Shown: positions 22,622 through 34,423, counted from the stretch's first letter. The stretch is 64,000 bases of DNA from Gamsiella multidivaricata (GCF_025024155.1 NW_026251840.1:1-64000), one strand, 5' to 3'. Numbers and translations are program-made. Notes: generated by a model from the sequence alone, not told the origin.

Positions 22622-23681
22622 CTTCTACTGCCTTAAGGACCACGAGAGGTTATAAATAATCGATTGGGCCCTCAATCAGTTTTATCAGAATCGGTTTTAG
22701 GAGACAGGATGGCAAATGTAGGAATGAAAAAGGGTCCAGTTCGTGAACCAAGCAATCAGCACCCAAACCTGGAGCTCGTAATATTCTACTCCACATTCGG
22801 ACTTGTGTTACAACCGAACGTTCCCACCCTCCGGAACATTTTTAATATCAATTTTACGGATATAGGAAATGTCCCCGGGGACCCGATCCTTCATTCCTGC
22901 CTTGAACATCTCGTTCGTTCTTTCTTTCTCCCCGTAATAACGTGGCGCAAAAAAAGTAACAACTAAAAGATGTAAAAGAACAAACCATCCCGCTGCCGAA
23001 GAAGAAGGGCAGTCAAAAAAGCATGCAGGTTTCAACCTTACATGTTCTCTTCTTCACCAAGAACCCTACTTCTTTGCTCGGTCTATCTTCGATATGCAAA
23101 ACAGATAATCACACACCTTTTGTTGTTACTCCTATTGCTGTTTGTTGACGATGTGTTGTTGTTTATTTAGTATTTAGTCCAGTTGTCTGTGGTCGTTTCC
23201 CTTTTGAGTTTCCAAGGTGTACGAGTACAGCCCATACAATAGACGACGGTGTTTTTGCTGATTTAGCGTCCTCCTACATAAGCAAACACGCATGAGTTGG
23301 ATCTCTCTGCCGAGTTTTGTGGTTTCTTGCAGCTTAAAAAAAAATCGGTGGGTCGATCGACAACCGACTGATCGACTGACCAAACATCTATCCACCCATC
23401 ATACAGACGTGGGATGGCCAGCGCTTGATATGTCGCCATCTAGCTCATCGCAACACAAAGCTACAGAGGACAAAACACCACGCATAAAAAAGAATCATTC
23501 GCTCAGGGGTAAAAAAAAGACATACGTGCAACCCCGAGAGAGTGCATGGTCAACGATGCGTAATCTCTTCACAAAAGGGGGTAAGGTAAGCGGCCGAATA
23601 GTCTATCCCCTCAGTATTTTAGCATTATTGCTATACAATAAGAACTCAGTCTAGAGTGGGTGTCCATCAAGCTATAGCTAG

Positions 23682-23703
23682 TTTTTTTTTTTTTTTTTTT
23701 TTT
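23682..23703 (+). repeat. Poly(T) run, 22 nt
   Basis: Uninterrupted T run, about 310 bp beyond the stop of the RING-finger gene, in its 3' flank. Confidence 0.9.
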
Positions 23704-24014
23704 GGCTCTGAGACGCGTCTCTGGTGAACCAATGATATTACGCGTTTCCGTTCCCTCGGTTCAGTATGTTTCAGTCCTGCGCGTCGTACTCCTTTTCTAC
23801 GGATTGCACCAATTCCTGTTCACTCCAGAAGGTTCATAGGATACATACACATGTAGTCCACTGCAGTTCCATTTCACACTCTCCTCCATGCTCTTCTGAC
23901 AATGTCCCTGTACTCACTTTTTTTTTCTTTTTTTTGGAGACGATCTGCGCTTCTGTATTGGATAACAGTACTCTATAGTACAGTCTATTGCAAATCTGAC
24001 ATGTAAGCTGCGGT

Positions 24015-26599
24015 TTATCGTTCTACAGATCCTAAAGTCGTCGCTCTTGGCCCTGGTGCAGGCTGTAGTGGAGGCGGCGATGAGGATGACGAGGGCAATG
24101 AGGATGACGAGGGCGATGAGGATGACGAGGGCGATGTTGGCGCTGCACTTGACCCTGTTGCTGTTGTCGGTGCTCTTACTCCTGCCAGCTCTTCGATATC
24201 CCGCTTACAGAGAGGACAATTGCGATTCAGTCGCAACCATTCGTCGACACAGTCCTTGTGAAAGTAATGGTTACAGTTCATTTTTCTCAGTTCCTCGTCG
24301 TTCTCATAGTCGCACAGACAGATGGCGCACACTGCATCCTGAGGATCCGTCAAGGTCAAGTATTCGCAAGTCGTATTCGATCCCGATGAGCTCTCTGGTA
24401 GTTTGGCCATACTCGAAGCCTTCTTGCTTTTCCTGAAGAACCCAAACAGACCTCCCTTGGATCTTCTAGAGGATGATGATGACGTAGAAGATGTGTCTGA
24501 TAGAGACGTTTGCGCTGGATTTGACGATGCCGTTGTAGATGTGATCGGCGGCATCATGCCTCCAATCGGCTCAATCCTGTCTACAGAGTTTTCGCCAATT
24601 TCAACTATAGTGCTTCCGTTGCCATTTCCGCCCTCTGTCTCAGACATAACCGGTTTCCTATACTTGACGATTGGAATTACAGCAATCATCTCTTCAGTCG
24701 CTCCCTTGACGCCCGCAACAGGTCCCAGATCCAGTGCTCGCATGATACGGAGAACAAGGGGCAAACACAGGATCACCGCCAGACACAGGATGATAGGGAT
24801 CAGGATAACAATGTATCCCAGGCTCACATGAACAACTGTCAGATAGTAAACTCCAGGGGCTTCACTGCGACACTCTCCCACCGTGAACAGGAAGTAGTTG
24901 GACAAGAAGAACAGACAGGTTCCTGCAATCTCCATCGTGGTTCGTTGTCGCTCCAGGATGATATCACGAGTTGTGAGTGGTGCGCCCTGGACGCGTGGAT
25001 GCATGTGAGCATAGATCGCGAAGGGAAACGAAATGGCGGCACGAACGGCGTAGAGGATGATCAAGACCTTCAGAAATATGATATTCTTGCATGACGCGTT
25101 CCTGTCCAAGATCAGTACCACGATTGTTGCTATTATCTAGAGAAAGATTTATTGCAATAAAATGCAGATTAGCAATATGGATATCAATCTTGAACCTCCC
25201 CGGTTCCTAATGCGCTGTTGCTTTAAGAAATGTCGCACGAATGACTAAATCATGCAGTGATCGGTCGATTTTTGCGCATGCTATTTCAGCGTTCGCACCC
25301 TATGAACCCAGTCGTCATGGAGGAGTCATATATACAGTCCTAGCGCGTTCCGCACATACCAATCGCGGGGGGATATTACGTGCGCAATGTGTGCCCAATA
25401 CCGCCTTTGTCAAAAGAACATGCCCCTGCATAGAAACAATAGGTCTTTTTTTTTTCTTCCGAAGCCTTCCTTCCAAAACACCCTCACCACAATAGCTCCA
25501 CGAATATGTAGTCCCGTAGCCGGTTAGTAAGCTGTATTGCTCCGAAAATGACAATTTAACATACCTTGGCGAGCGTCATGATACCGCTGAGGACGAGAAA
25601 TATACGAGCGTTCCGGGGAATGTTCCCCCAGCGGCCGACTATCCGACCCAGAGCATTTCTGCGGACTCTTCGGCCTGCAGGGCTGATACTCGTGTTGTCG
25701 ATGGCCATGTCAATAACTGAGCGAGGACGTGTGGCTGTAGCTGAGGAAGTGTTGTGGGCAGCCACGTCTGTTTCAGCTGGTGAACCAAGCGTCGTTTCTG
25801 ATGGCGGAGGTGGGAGCAGGGGCGGTGGTGGATATGTGGACATGGCTGCGGTGCTGCTGTCGGGAGAGAGGGGTAAGGACGTTGAGGACCAGTGCGGTGG
25901 AAAATGTGAATACGGTGCTGAATCTGAGTCTGGCTGGGTGTGAGAAGTGGGAGGCAGTGCTGGGAGGGCTGTTGGGTATTGTGACAATTGCAGTGGTAGG
26001 GAATAGAATGCAAAGTGTGGATTTGAGCGCAGGTCTGAATGTGGGTCTGAATGCGGATCTGAGTACGAATGAGAGTGCGAATGAGAGTGCAAATAAGAGC
26101 GCGAATGAGAGTATGAATCAATGTGCGATTGGGAGTAGGGATGAGGAGTATGGTGGTGACGAGCAGAAGGCTGGTTGGAGTCGATGAGAGAGGGGGAGGA
26201 ATAGACGAGCGGATAGGGTATAGCGAGTGTGGGCGAGTAATGAGAAGATGAGGAAGACGAGGACGAGGGTGGGGAAGAAGTTGTAGCTGCGGTGTAAATG
26301 TGGGGGGAATGATAATTGGCGGGCGATACGAATGTATCGGGTGCTGTAGGTGGATCCACTGCGCCTTTATGCGTTCCTGTTGCGGTCCCTGTTGCAGTTG
26401 CAGTGCTGTCTATGCTATGCACGTTGCTGCTGCATCCTGTGCTGTTGGCTGCATACGTCTGTGCATCCATGACTCTATTGAGGGGAAGGCCAGACGGCAC
26501 TATGGAGGGGGAGGGTGGGAGTGGAGGCGGAAAATAGGGTGCAGAAAAGAAAAGAGGGAACGAAAGGAAGGAAAAGGACGAAACGGACCAAATGAACAC
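24015..26599 (-). CDS. Multi-pass membrane RING-H2 protein, probable E3 ubiquitin ligase
   Basis: Two minus-strand exons (26599-25565 and 25136-24015) join in phase 0 to 718 aa. The N-terminal 320 or so residues are Ser/Pro/His-rich, with an imperfect Ser-His/Asp-Pro-His repeat. About four hydrophobic segments follow, at about 328-355, 364-388, 414-432 and 440-476. A Ser-rich linker leads to a RING-H2 finger at residues 615-655 (C-x2-C ... C-x-H-x2-H ... C-x2-C, including CNHYFHKDC and CPLC). RING-H2 proteins with membrane anchors act as ubiquitin ligases on endomembranes; substrate and compartment cannot be told from sequence. The tail is Ser/Pro low complexity, built partly from an 18-bp tandem repeat. 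The ATG at 26599 gives a hydrophobic N-terminus; the ATG at 26470 (MDAQTYAANS) is a plausible alternative. Confidence 0.85.
24079..24132 (+). repeat. 18-bp tandem repeat, 3 copies, in the RING gene
   Basis: Three near-perfect copies of an 18-bp unit (gatgaggatgacgagggc; the second copy starts aatg). On the minus strand they encode a repeated Ser/Pro block near the C-terminus. The length is a multiple of three, so copy-number change keeps the frame. Confidence 0.85.
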
Positions 26600-27380
26600 A
26601 AGAAAACAAAAGCGTGAAGTAGAAAGTAAAAGACAACTATGTGCATTGACTACATGTCGGCTCTAGATGCTCGGCCCAAGCCCAAAGAAAGACAGCAAAG
26701 GAGTAGGTCCGATGAACAAGACAATCGGGCTGCTCGATCTAATTTTAGGCCGCTGTCTGTTGAAGGGTGCTGTGGTGCTTTGGATGATGGGTCAGTGGGC
26801 AGATGGAGAAACGGCATGGGGAGCGATATGTATGGTATTTACAGAGAATCAGGCCTTTTCTGCTTTGGCTCCTTTGTGTTGGATGCCGGATGCGTTTGAT
26901 GACCACTGCCACATTGCAATCGCTCTCTTGTTATTGATATCTTCCTCACGAGAAATACGCACGCATGCATGCGCCGCGTTTGCATCTAATTCGATGCCGC
27001 GTAATATCGAACGCGATTCGACTTTGATCCCCATTTTGTGCTCAGCAAATGAGCCCATGTTACGAGGAGGACGGCGTAGAATTAATATCTGCATAGATCC
27101 TTAATCATGATAAAAAACAAATGAATAAACCCTTTTTCTTTTGCTTTTATTGCATTGCTGGGCCAACTGGATATATGCGGATGAAAAGTGAAAGCGAAAC
27201 TGGCATTCGACACATTCATAAAAATGGGCGAACAAAGAGATGGGATACAAAAATACAATGGAGGAAGGGAGTGGGAGTAAGAACCAATAAAAAAAAATAA
27301 AAAAGAGAGAAGCCAGTGGATGCCTGCTCGTCAGATAATAAGGATGCCGAGAATTAAAGGTAACGTCAGTCGCTCTCCGT
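26600..27380 (-). promoter_or_regulatory. RING gene upstream region and BTA1 3' flank
   Basis: Lies between two same-strand genes. A plus-strand ORF (26667-27104, 145 aa) has no motif and is probably chance. AATAAA-like motifs on the minus strand close to 27381 would suit BTA1 polyadenylation. Confidence 0.3.
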
Positions 27381-30300
27381 CTATTTCTTGATAGCCTTAT
27401 AGCACGATGCGTACATGTTGACACGATCGATTGAAACACCGCTACCGGGGACTCGGACACCAACAGCTTCGACTTCAAATCCGTATTTTTCAAATAAGGC
27501 GTTGTACCAGGGTTTGCGACCAGCACTCCTCCAGAGAACTATGCCTCCCTTGCGCACCGCCCTGGCCACCTCCTTGACCTCGTCCTCTGCATCCTTGGGA
27601 TCGAACCAGTCCATGTGGTCCATTAACACTGCCTTGGTCAACTCTCCATCTGCAAGCGACTTTAGCACCTGAATGATCGACTTCGTGTGCAGCAACATCG
27701 CGTCCGTTGCCTTCTGCTCCTTGAGCGTTTGGAACCCTGTCTCTGTCAAGTACGATGGACAAGAATCACAAGTGTACTTGCGGTTGACCACCAGGTTGTA
27801 AAAGTATTGATCGTCTCTAAAAAGGGATCGGGTCATGATCGAGTCCAGAGTATCGTAGATGTACTGGACAGCGTCGCCCTCGTCCAGAATCAGCTTCATT
27901 TGGTTGATTGGCACTCCGAGCGCGTTCCACAAGAAAGCGGGGTGGGAGAGGACCCACTCAACCAGCCAAACTGGCAATATCGAGGGCTTAATTACGTTTT
28001 CCCAAAGCTGCTCCTGGACGCGAATATCATCCGTGGTCGAGACCTCCTCCACAGTCTTTGACAGACCCTTGATCCTCACCAGCCACTTGAACAGTCGCAG
28101 CGCCAATCCAGAGTACCCGGTCTCATAAAAGCAATCGTCGAACGTGCTCCTGTTCTTGTACCAAAACTGCAATGCTGCTGAGGAGAGCGAGGGAGAGAGC
28201 TGATCAACCAGGATACGACGGAAGTCCGCATGATGGCCCACACCAAACATTTGCCAAAACTCAGAGTGAGGGAGGTTCTGAATAGCAGCCAACTTGAGCT
28301 CGAGAAGGTGGTTCTGACAAGGGTTCATGTCAACGCAGTGGATTCGGCTAGGCTGCCCGTGCAGTGCATACTCGAGCGCGTTGTCTCCAGCGGAGGTGAT
28401 CACAAACATGACATCGTCTTTCTGCAGATTCAGAACCTCGAGATCGATGCGGGGATCTTCCCATGTAAAAGCGTAGATGTAGGATCGGAATTGCGTGTGG
28501 CAGGGCAACGTAGGGTTGTATGGGAGCCGCCACGGGCTCAGCTTTGGTCCAAATCGGAGCTCGGTTTGCTTCTCAATCAGGGCCCTGGTGGAAATGGCCG
28601 AAGCGACCAAAGTGCTGGATGAGCCAACACTGCTGGGACTATCGGGGACGGAACCCTGGCTCGAACTGGAGTCTGTCGACATGGAGCGGGGACGAATATC
28701 GTTCGTCTGGAGCTGGTGAAGGATAGGCTCATCAATCTCCTCATCGGACGAAAGTGACAAGGGGGAAATGCTCTTGGAAAGGATGGAGCGGTTCTTCTTG
28801 GTCCCGGAAGATTTCTTCTGGCCAACCCAGATGTAATAGGGGATCTGAACAAGGAATGGCAGGATAAAGTGGTTGCGGCCATTGACGGCCTTTTTGACAT
28901 TGAAACGGTACTCGAGATAGTCGCGGCGAGAGGCATGGAGGTGAACATGGTCGAAAGCAAACCAGATCTGCCAAAAGTTGCGCGTCCACCAGTTGCACTG
29001 ATAGCCCTGGATGCCGTAGTTGCTAGCCTTGGTAGTGTTGGTCGAGGTGTAAAAGTCGGCGACACCAAGAATACCAGCCTTGCGCTCAAGTAATGAGTGA
29101 ACATGGTCAATGACGGCATGGTAATTATCCATCATCGAGAGCGAGTACGACATTGTGATCATGTCAATCTTGCCCTTGGGGTTAGCTATGCCAGGGAAGT
29201 CGGATCCAAGAGCATCTTCGCACAGGACAATAACGTTAGTCCATCCGAACTTTTGAAAGCGCTCGCGGGCAATCCGGCACAACGAAGGGCAGAGATCCAC
29301 AAGGTAGACGCGCTCAAACTTGCTAATGGGGAAATAGTTGTTCATCTGCTCAATATTCCATCCTGGTGATAAGAGATAACAAAGAAAGAACGGAGAGAAG
29401 GACATAGATATAAGTATAAGACGAAATGATATCTGAGGAGGATGGCGTGTAGAGATGGACGGATACATGGCGCTTACCGGTTCCACCACCTAAATCAATC
29501 CAGATGGGAGCCTTGTTGGATCTGGAATCCTTCAGCTGCTCCTTCAGCTGGGCAGCAATAAGCGCAAGCATGCTGCTGCGTCCACGGAGCAAACCGCCTC
29601 GAGTATCGTCGTAGACTATTCAAGCGTGAGGAGAAATCATGAGCAACCCATATTTGTATATACAGGTTTCTTTTAAACCAACATTCTGCTCCAAGGTTAT
29701 GTGCGCAATGCAGAGACAGTATCAACGGAACGGTGAATGGTGTGTCGAGGGCATTCGGCGGCAAAAATCTCGTCTCCATATCATTCTCCTCTTCGCTATT
29801 AGACCAAACACGACCTTTCCGTGCCCCGGCCACCTTGTCCTCCTTGATCTATCAACTCCGTATCTATTGGGGCACAGCTCAACCAACCAAGCGTAAACCC
29901 TATCACGCATACTCCTATTCGCTTTTTCTCTTGTCCATGAAGATAATAAGTTTGGGGAACTTTCCCTCGACCTCCTCGACTTTTGAAGGCTATTGAACAA
30001 TATTCAAAAGTCGCTACTCCTTGATGACGCATCTTCACATTCCTCTCTCTCTCTCTTCCTTCTCCCCCCCCTCCCTCCCTCTCTCCTCCTCCTCCTCTCT
30101 TCGCTCATTACAATCGCGACACTGGATCGAAGTAATGTTATTCTCTTTTGTTCCGCCCTTATTCAAAGCGTCGTCCTCTCATTGAAGAGCCCAGAAACAG
30201 GGAGATGTCCTTCTGGTGTAGTCCGCAGGAAAAGAAAGGAAATAAAGAAAAAATCAAATGTCAACCATTGCTGCTGCACTTACTCTCCGCCTGCTCCTTG

Positions 30301-30593
30301 TAAAATGCTTCCAAACGACCCTGCTGTGAGGAGCTGTCGCCGGCCTTGCCCAAGGGCTTAAGAAAGCATGAGTAGATGAACTTGAGGGGAGCCTTAATCT
30401 GGTCAAAGGACGCGATCAAGAGCAACACAAAGGCCGAGGCTGCGCTCAGGAACGCTAATTGGGATGTCATCATCATATCCTGAGCCTTCTTGAAGTTCTC
30501 GGTCGTGTTGAGGAGGTAAAGGGCGACGGAGGTCGAGGTGACCATCAGGGCGATCGTCAAGCCAGAGGCCGGCAATTTTGTAGGCTGATGCAT
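27381..30593 (-). CDS. BTA1: Bifunctional betaine lipid (DGTS) synthase
   Basis: Three minus-strand exons (30593-30284, 29615-29478, 29362-27381) give 809 aa. Two hydrophobic segments lie in the first 90 residues. The methyltransferase (BtaB-like) half follows, with YDDTRGGLLRGR and SAM-binding motif I DLGGGTG at 144-150. After a Ser-rich linker (about 345-410) comes the BtaA-like half, with YAFTWEDPRID (446-456), the second SAM-binding motif ITSAGDNALEY (471-481) and VDMNPCQ (493-499). BtaA transfers the aminobutyrate moiety of SAM to diacylglycerol and BtaB trimethylates it, producing the phosphorus-free membrane lipid DGTS. The order BtaB then BtaA is that of fungal Bta1. DGTS synthesis in fungi is typically raised under phosphate limitation; I did not find a defined phosphate-response element. 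The protein probably sits in the ER. Confidence 0.93.
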
Positions 30594-32836
30594 CCTTTTG
30601 GAGAGTTACTTTGTTGAGGAACGTGAAATAGATTTTGCGCTATGAATAATCGAAAAGCATAAACAAAGGAATGTTAGTGGCACAACACGAGATATTAGGA
30701 TTGGTCGCTCTCTATCAAGACGGGAGAAAGTGGCCTTGATGGAGACGTGGAAACACCTCGGATTGCCATTGACAAAGAGACTTACCAAAGGGCTCAAGGG
30801 CTGGCACACTGCAGAAGAATCGAGAATAAAGATTAGGCTTAAGAGAAAAATAAAGAATCGACGCGAACAGGGACGAACGAATGAAGGTGAGGGAGAGTAG
30901 TACTTGGAAATGCGAAGGAAGACGAAGAGTGAGGAAGAGAAACAGGGGAAATTGAAGATGATCTGGGTAGAAATACGAAACAAAGAACAGGACGAATACG
31001 TGAAAAATGGAGGACGCGGGAAAGAAGAATGCGTATAGACAACAGACGTACGAAAGGGAGGAGGGGTTCCGCCCAGTTTTCCACGCCCCTTTTATATCAT
31101 GCTGCCCAAACCCAAATCTTAGAGCGCGTTTTTTTTTCTACCATTCTACTATTCACGCTGCTGTTGTCCTGATCTGTTGGGATTTTCCTTCTTGCGTGAA
31201 CCAAGGGGAAGATCCAACACTCCTCCCACTTTATCCTATTCACTATCCGCCCTGTTCCTTTGCAGTCTCTCCTATACTCTTTTCACCCTCGCCTCCTTTT
31301 GCGGCGGCCTCCTGCCTCAGTCAGACTATGAATATACCAGCACGCTGGTAGCAGATAATGACTTACATCGAACCGGGACGGAATCGCGCATTTTCTCGTA
31401 GCATCTCCTAAAGAACTGTCCAAGGGGCGCCTCGGCTATCACGGTAGCGAATCGATGGGTCTGTTGGGGTGGCCCGATTGACACGCTATACACCCTCTGC
31501 CGCGAAATTGTCACTAGTTAACGAAAAAGCGTGATGGTTGCCCATATGACAAAGCAAAAGGTTTATGTTTCTCTCCGCGATTGAACGGATGTCAGAGTAA
31601 CAAGCAGACCCGCTTGTGATCCAACCCAATCCCTATCTCCTGTCTCATCGCCCTTTTGACTGAAATAAGCGCCCCACGAGTAACAAAACAAGGAAAGTAG
31701 ACGGTGTGTACACACTTTTGTTTTAAATGGCTGTCTGTCGCCTTTTCCTGATGTCCTGCCACAAATAAGAGCGATGAACATCCGCTGCCGTCGCGAGTAT
31801 TGACTGGATGATGAACATTGGTCTAGCGTGTACAAGGACTATGGATGCTTGCCTCCTCCATTTGAACATAATATTGTACACGCTAAGCCGAAATGAGTTT
31901 CGTCAGAATCGAAGCGCGTGGTCGCTAAACAGATCAGAATTGGGCAAAACGTTCGAGATAAGGTGCAGAAAAAAAAGGTTGCTGACTTTATGTTGTCAGA
32001 CCATAATCTTTGCAGTTTAACCTGTATCTGTATGCGTAAAGAGAGAGGAAGAGATCGAGAGGAAGAGACCGAGAGTGAGAATGTGAGCGAGGAACATGAC
32101 AGAATAGAGGGAACGAGCGAGAAGGGAACGTGCAGAGGCGTGTGTACGCTGATTGCTGCAATTACTGAAAAGAAAAGAAGGTACACAACAGATACACAGA
32201 TGGACCATAGGAAACATATCGGTTGAAGGCATCCACCAGCGGGATATTTGTAGAAGGAATGCGTGCAAAACCCGCTCTCATTGGCTCGAGCCATCGCGAG
32301 TAATTTGTCCCACGTTCCTGCGTAGGTGGACAAGGCGTGGGCCTTGGGGCTGGATAAAAGACGCGTTTAGTCATGTGCATATTTTTTTTTAGCGTCTGTG
32401 TTCAGTCCCACAAAGAGCAATCGTCCTCTTAACAGGCCAAGACTCGCAGATATTCTACTCTTCGCACTTTGCCCCAACTTGTTTCTATTTCTGCTGCATC
32501 CCGGGACAAGGCAAGGTCTATTAAAAAAAACGTGGTCCTTCTCCGCTCATTTTAATGGCTTAATTGAATTTTTAATTTTAAGGTCGCAGTTCTCGTCGAA
32601 ACGCGCTAAATCCTCGCACGTTTTCCGGCTCTGGATATCTCTTGAACAGAGTTTTAGTAGGCGTTGCCTACATGGAGTAAACGGACAACAGGTAGCCAGA
32701 GTGGTTGTGCTGCAGTCGTAAGGCATCGGTCCGTCGCGAATATAGCCGTGATATAGTATACCTCCGAATTGAGAATATCCACTAAAAGTCCTCTGGTCGC
32801 GTCGTTCTTCTCATGCAAAGCAGGGCCGAAACAGTA
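30594..32836. other. BTA1 upstream region and unassigned DNA
   Basis: 30600-31080 is C/T-rich on the minus strand, consistent with a long BTA1 leader. A protein-like minus-strand piece at 31326-31514 (for example HRFATVIAEAPLGQFFRRCY) ends in a good donor-like GTAAGT but has no ATG or partner exon I could place. A minus-strand 164-codon ORF (31839-32333) is hydrophobic and unconvincing. No gene is supported. Confidence 0.3.
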
Positions 32837-33450
32837 CAGTGCCCTACTATAAAATATTCAGTCCGGAGTGAAATCTCAGTCAGGGACGTAATCAGTACTT
32901 CACTGAACCCCCGTCTATTGCAATCACACCACTGACTCTTTATTCATGGAGTAGGTAAGTCGCCTTATGGACTCTGGCGAGAGATTATCCCATTCCTCCG
33001 GAAGAACAGCTTTCATCTCGTCTTTGGCGGTGGGCTACCTTGGACGTTTGTTCAGACGTTTCTTGATCATCGAACACACGTTTTCAATTGGACTCAGATC
33101 TGGAGAATTCGGAGGCCAAAGCATCGTCTTGATGTCATTGGCTTCCCGCCATCAGTTTGAGCGCTTAGTTGTGTGAACAGGAGCGATGTCTTCCATGAGA
33201 ATGGAATCGTTAATTTCCTGCACGAGTCTTTTGAGCTCCTGCTCGCAGATCGTATCAATGAAGCCCTGGCCCTTGTTGTTGTCGCCATCAATGACCACAA
33301 GCTTGGATTTGTGGTTGCCGGCAATGGCAGCTCACACCACTATCTTAGATCTACCGCACGAGTCGAGGCTTGATGTTTTCAGGAAGATATTGGAGTTTTC
33401 GCAACCCAAAATTTTCATCATTTTCATCGGAGGACCGGGTTGAAACCTTA
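32837..33450 (-). mobile_element. Tc1/mariner-type transposon relic
   Basis: On the minus strand, a frame running to TGA at 32926-32924 reads the C-terminal DDE part of a Tc1-like transposase. It has VVIDGD, then EDIAPVHTT (cognate of the D-N-A-P-x-H motif, with Asp kept) and WPPNSPDLSPIENV (catalytic Glu). Three in-frame stops interrupt it, at 33334-33332 (TGA), 33154-33152 (TGA) and 33037-33035 (TAG), with no frameshift between them. Just beyond the 3' end, at 32835-32836, is a TA followed by CAGTGCCCTACTATAAAATA, which looks like a Tc1 target site and terminal repeat. The N-terminal helix-turn-helix half and the opposite terminal repeat were not found. The element is inactive. Confidence 0.75.
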
Positions 33451-33564
33451 ATTGTCCCCGCAAAATCCCTGATGAACTTTATGTCAATTTAAACATTTAA
33501 ACGCAATACAAGGGATGTTTGTTGGACCTCATTGCAAGCTCCTCATTAGCCTCCTCAGCCTCAT

Positions 33565-33804
33565 TCAGGAAACAAACAAAAGACGAGCACAACAACCACG
33601 AGAACCACGAAAGCCTTTTTGAAGAGAAAGACAACCTGGGTATACAAGGCGAGCGAGGACTATTGCTAGGGCTTCACGTCGATCTGCGTTGTCCCTATCC
33701 TTTGTTGTGATTATTGGCGGAAGCAAGAGGAGTTTCGACATTTCCTGGATCTGTCGCAAAGTAAACCTAAATAGCTTGCGACAATCCCTGTGGTTAACAG
33801 TTGT
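33565..33804 (-). mobile_element. PIF/Harbinger-like transposase N-terminal fragment
   Basis: A minus-strand open frame of about 80 codons, with no ATG at its beginning, reads RKLFRFTLRQIQEMSKLL, then a hydrophobic Pro stretch, then REALAIVLARLVYPG. The pattern FRF...L...LLxLP followed by EALxIxLxRLxYP is that of the region preceding the DDE_4 catalytic domain in PIF/Harbinger-type transposases and domesticated relatives. The frame then degenerates and no catalytic domain follows. It sits about 115 bp from the Tc1 relic, on the same strand. The family call rests on motif spacing alone. Confidence 0.5.
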
Positions 33805-34257
33805 TCAAAATCTAGTCGACTGAGATGCTGCAGTCGCGGTGCATTAAGATAAGGTCTGATAGGGCCGTCGTTTTCCTCTATGTTAACGCCTTCATTGTAA
33901 CTCCTCAAAGTGGAGGAAATAAAGGTCAACGACAGAGGTAGCCAGTCGCGCGATTTCGGCAGTCAACATTGTGAATGGGGAAAGGAAAGGAGCTCTGATG
34001 AAGCATGTTGTACACAGGAACCCTTTCAATGGAGATGAGTTTATTTTTGAGGGCGAAACTATTTTGCTGTTTTCCAGTAACATCAGGAAGGAAATAGAGT
34101 TTCGTTTGCGAAAACTCTCTATTGTCTTGGCTACTGACATTAAGCGTTTTATTGCTACAAATAGTCTCGCCTTTAAAAAAAAGAAAAAAAAAAAGTATTG
34201 TCTAAAAAAAAACTTCCATCCTTCTCTTTCAAGGAACAAGAAGGTTGAAGGATTGAC

Positions 34258-34285
34258 AAAAAAAAAAAAAAAAAAAAAAAAAAAA
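34258..34285 (+). repeat. Poly(A) run, 28 nt
   Basis: Uninterrupted A28, followed by (AAAAAG)n-like sequence to about 34300. Confidence 0.9.
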
Positions 34286-34353
34286 GAAAAAGAAAAAGAC
34301 TCTTCACCACTCCACTTCCGGGGAGCAAAGAGTAGCAATGAAGGGCCATTACC

Positions 34354-34381
<28 letters not shown>
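34354..34381 (+). repeat. Poly(A) run, 28 nt
   Basis: Uninterrupted A28, ending 42 bp before the DHH1 stop codon (minus-strand gene), hence within its probable 3' UTR. Confidence 0.9.
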
Positions 34382-34386
<5 letters not shown>

Positions 34387-34423
34387 CTTTACTGTGGTGG
34401 GCTAGCCATTCAACAGCTACGCA

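Larger units (their letters stand above)
20377..24014. other. 3.6-kb region without a supportable gene
   Basis: Includes the BUB2 upstream region. 20800-21350 is purine-rich on the plus strand, so its ORFs (for example 20848-21192, Glu/Lys/Arg-rich) are suspect. A CT microsatellite lies at 22551-22621 and a T22 run at 23682-23703. Plus-strand ORFs at 22664-22966 (100 aa) and 23292-23654 (120 aa) have no recognisable motif or clear splice support. A TATAAATA lies near 22652. A non-coding RNA or a fast-evolving gene cannot be excluded. Confidence 0.35.
33805..34423. other. DHH1 3' flank with A-rich tracts
   Basis: No gene. Contains two long A runs and A/AAAG-rich sequence between 34165 and 34381. 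The ORFs overlapping it are Lys or Phe runs caused by composition. Confidence 0.4.

Noticed and set aside
26667..27104. Plus-strand ORF of 145 codons with hydrophobic stretches
   Set aside because: No motif or splice signals; it lies in the promoter of the RING gene.
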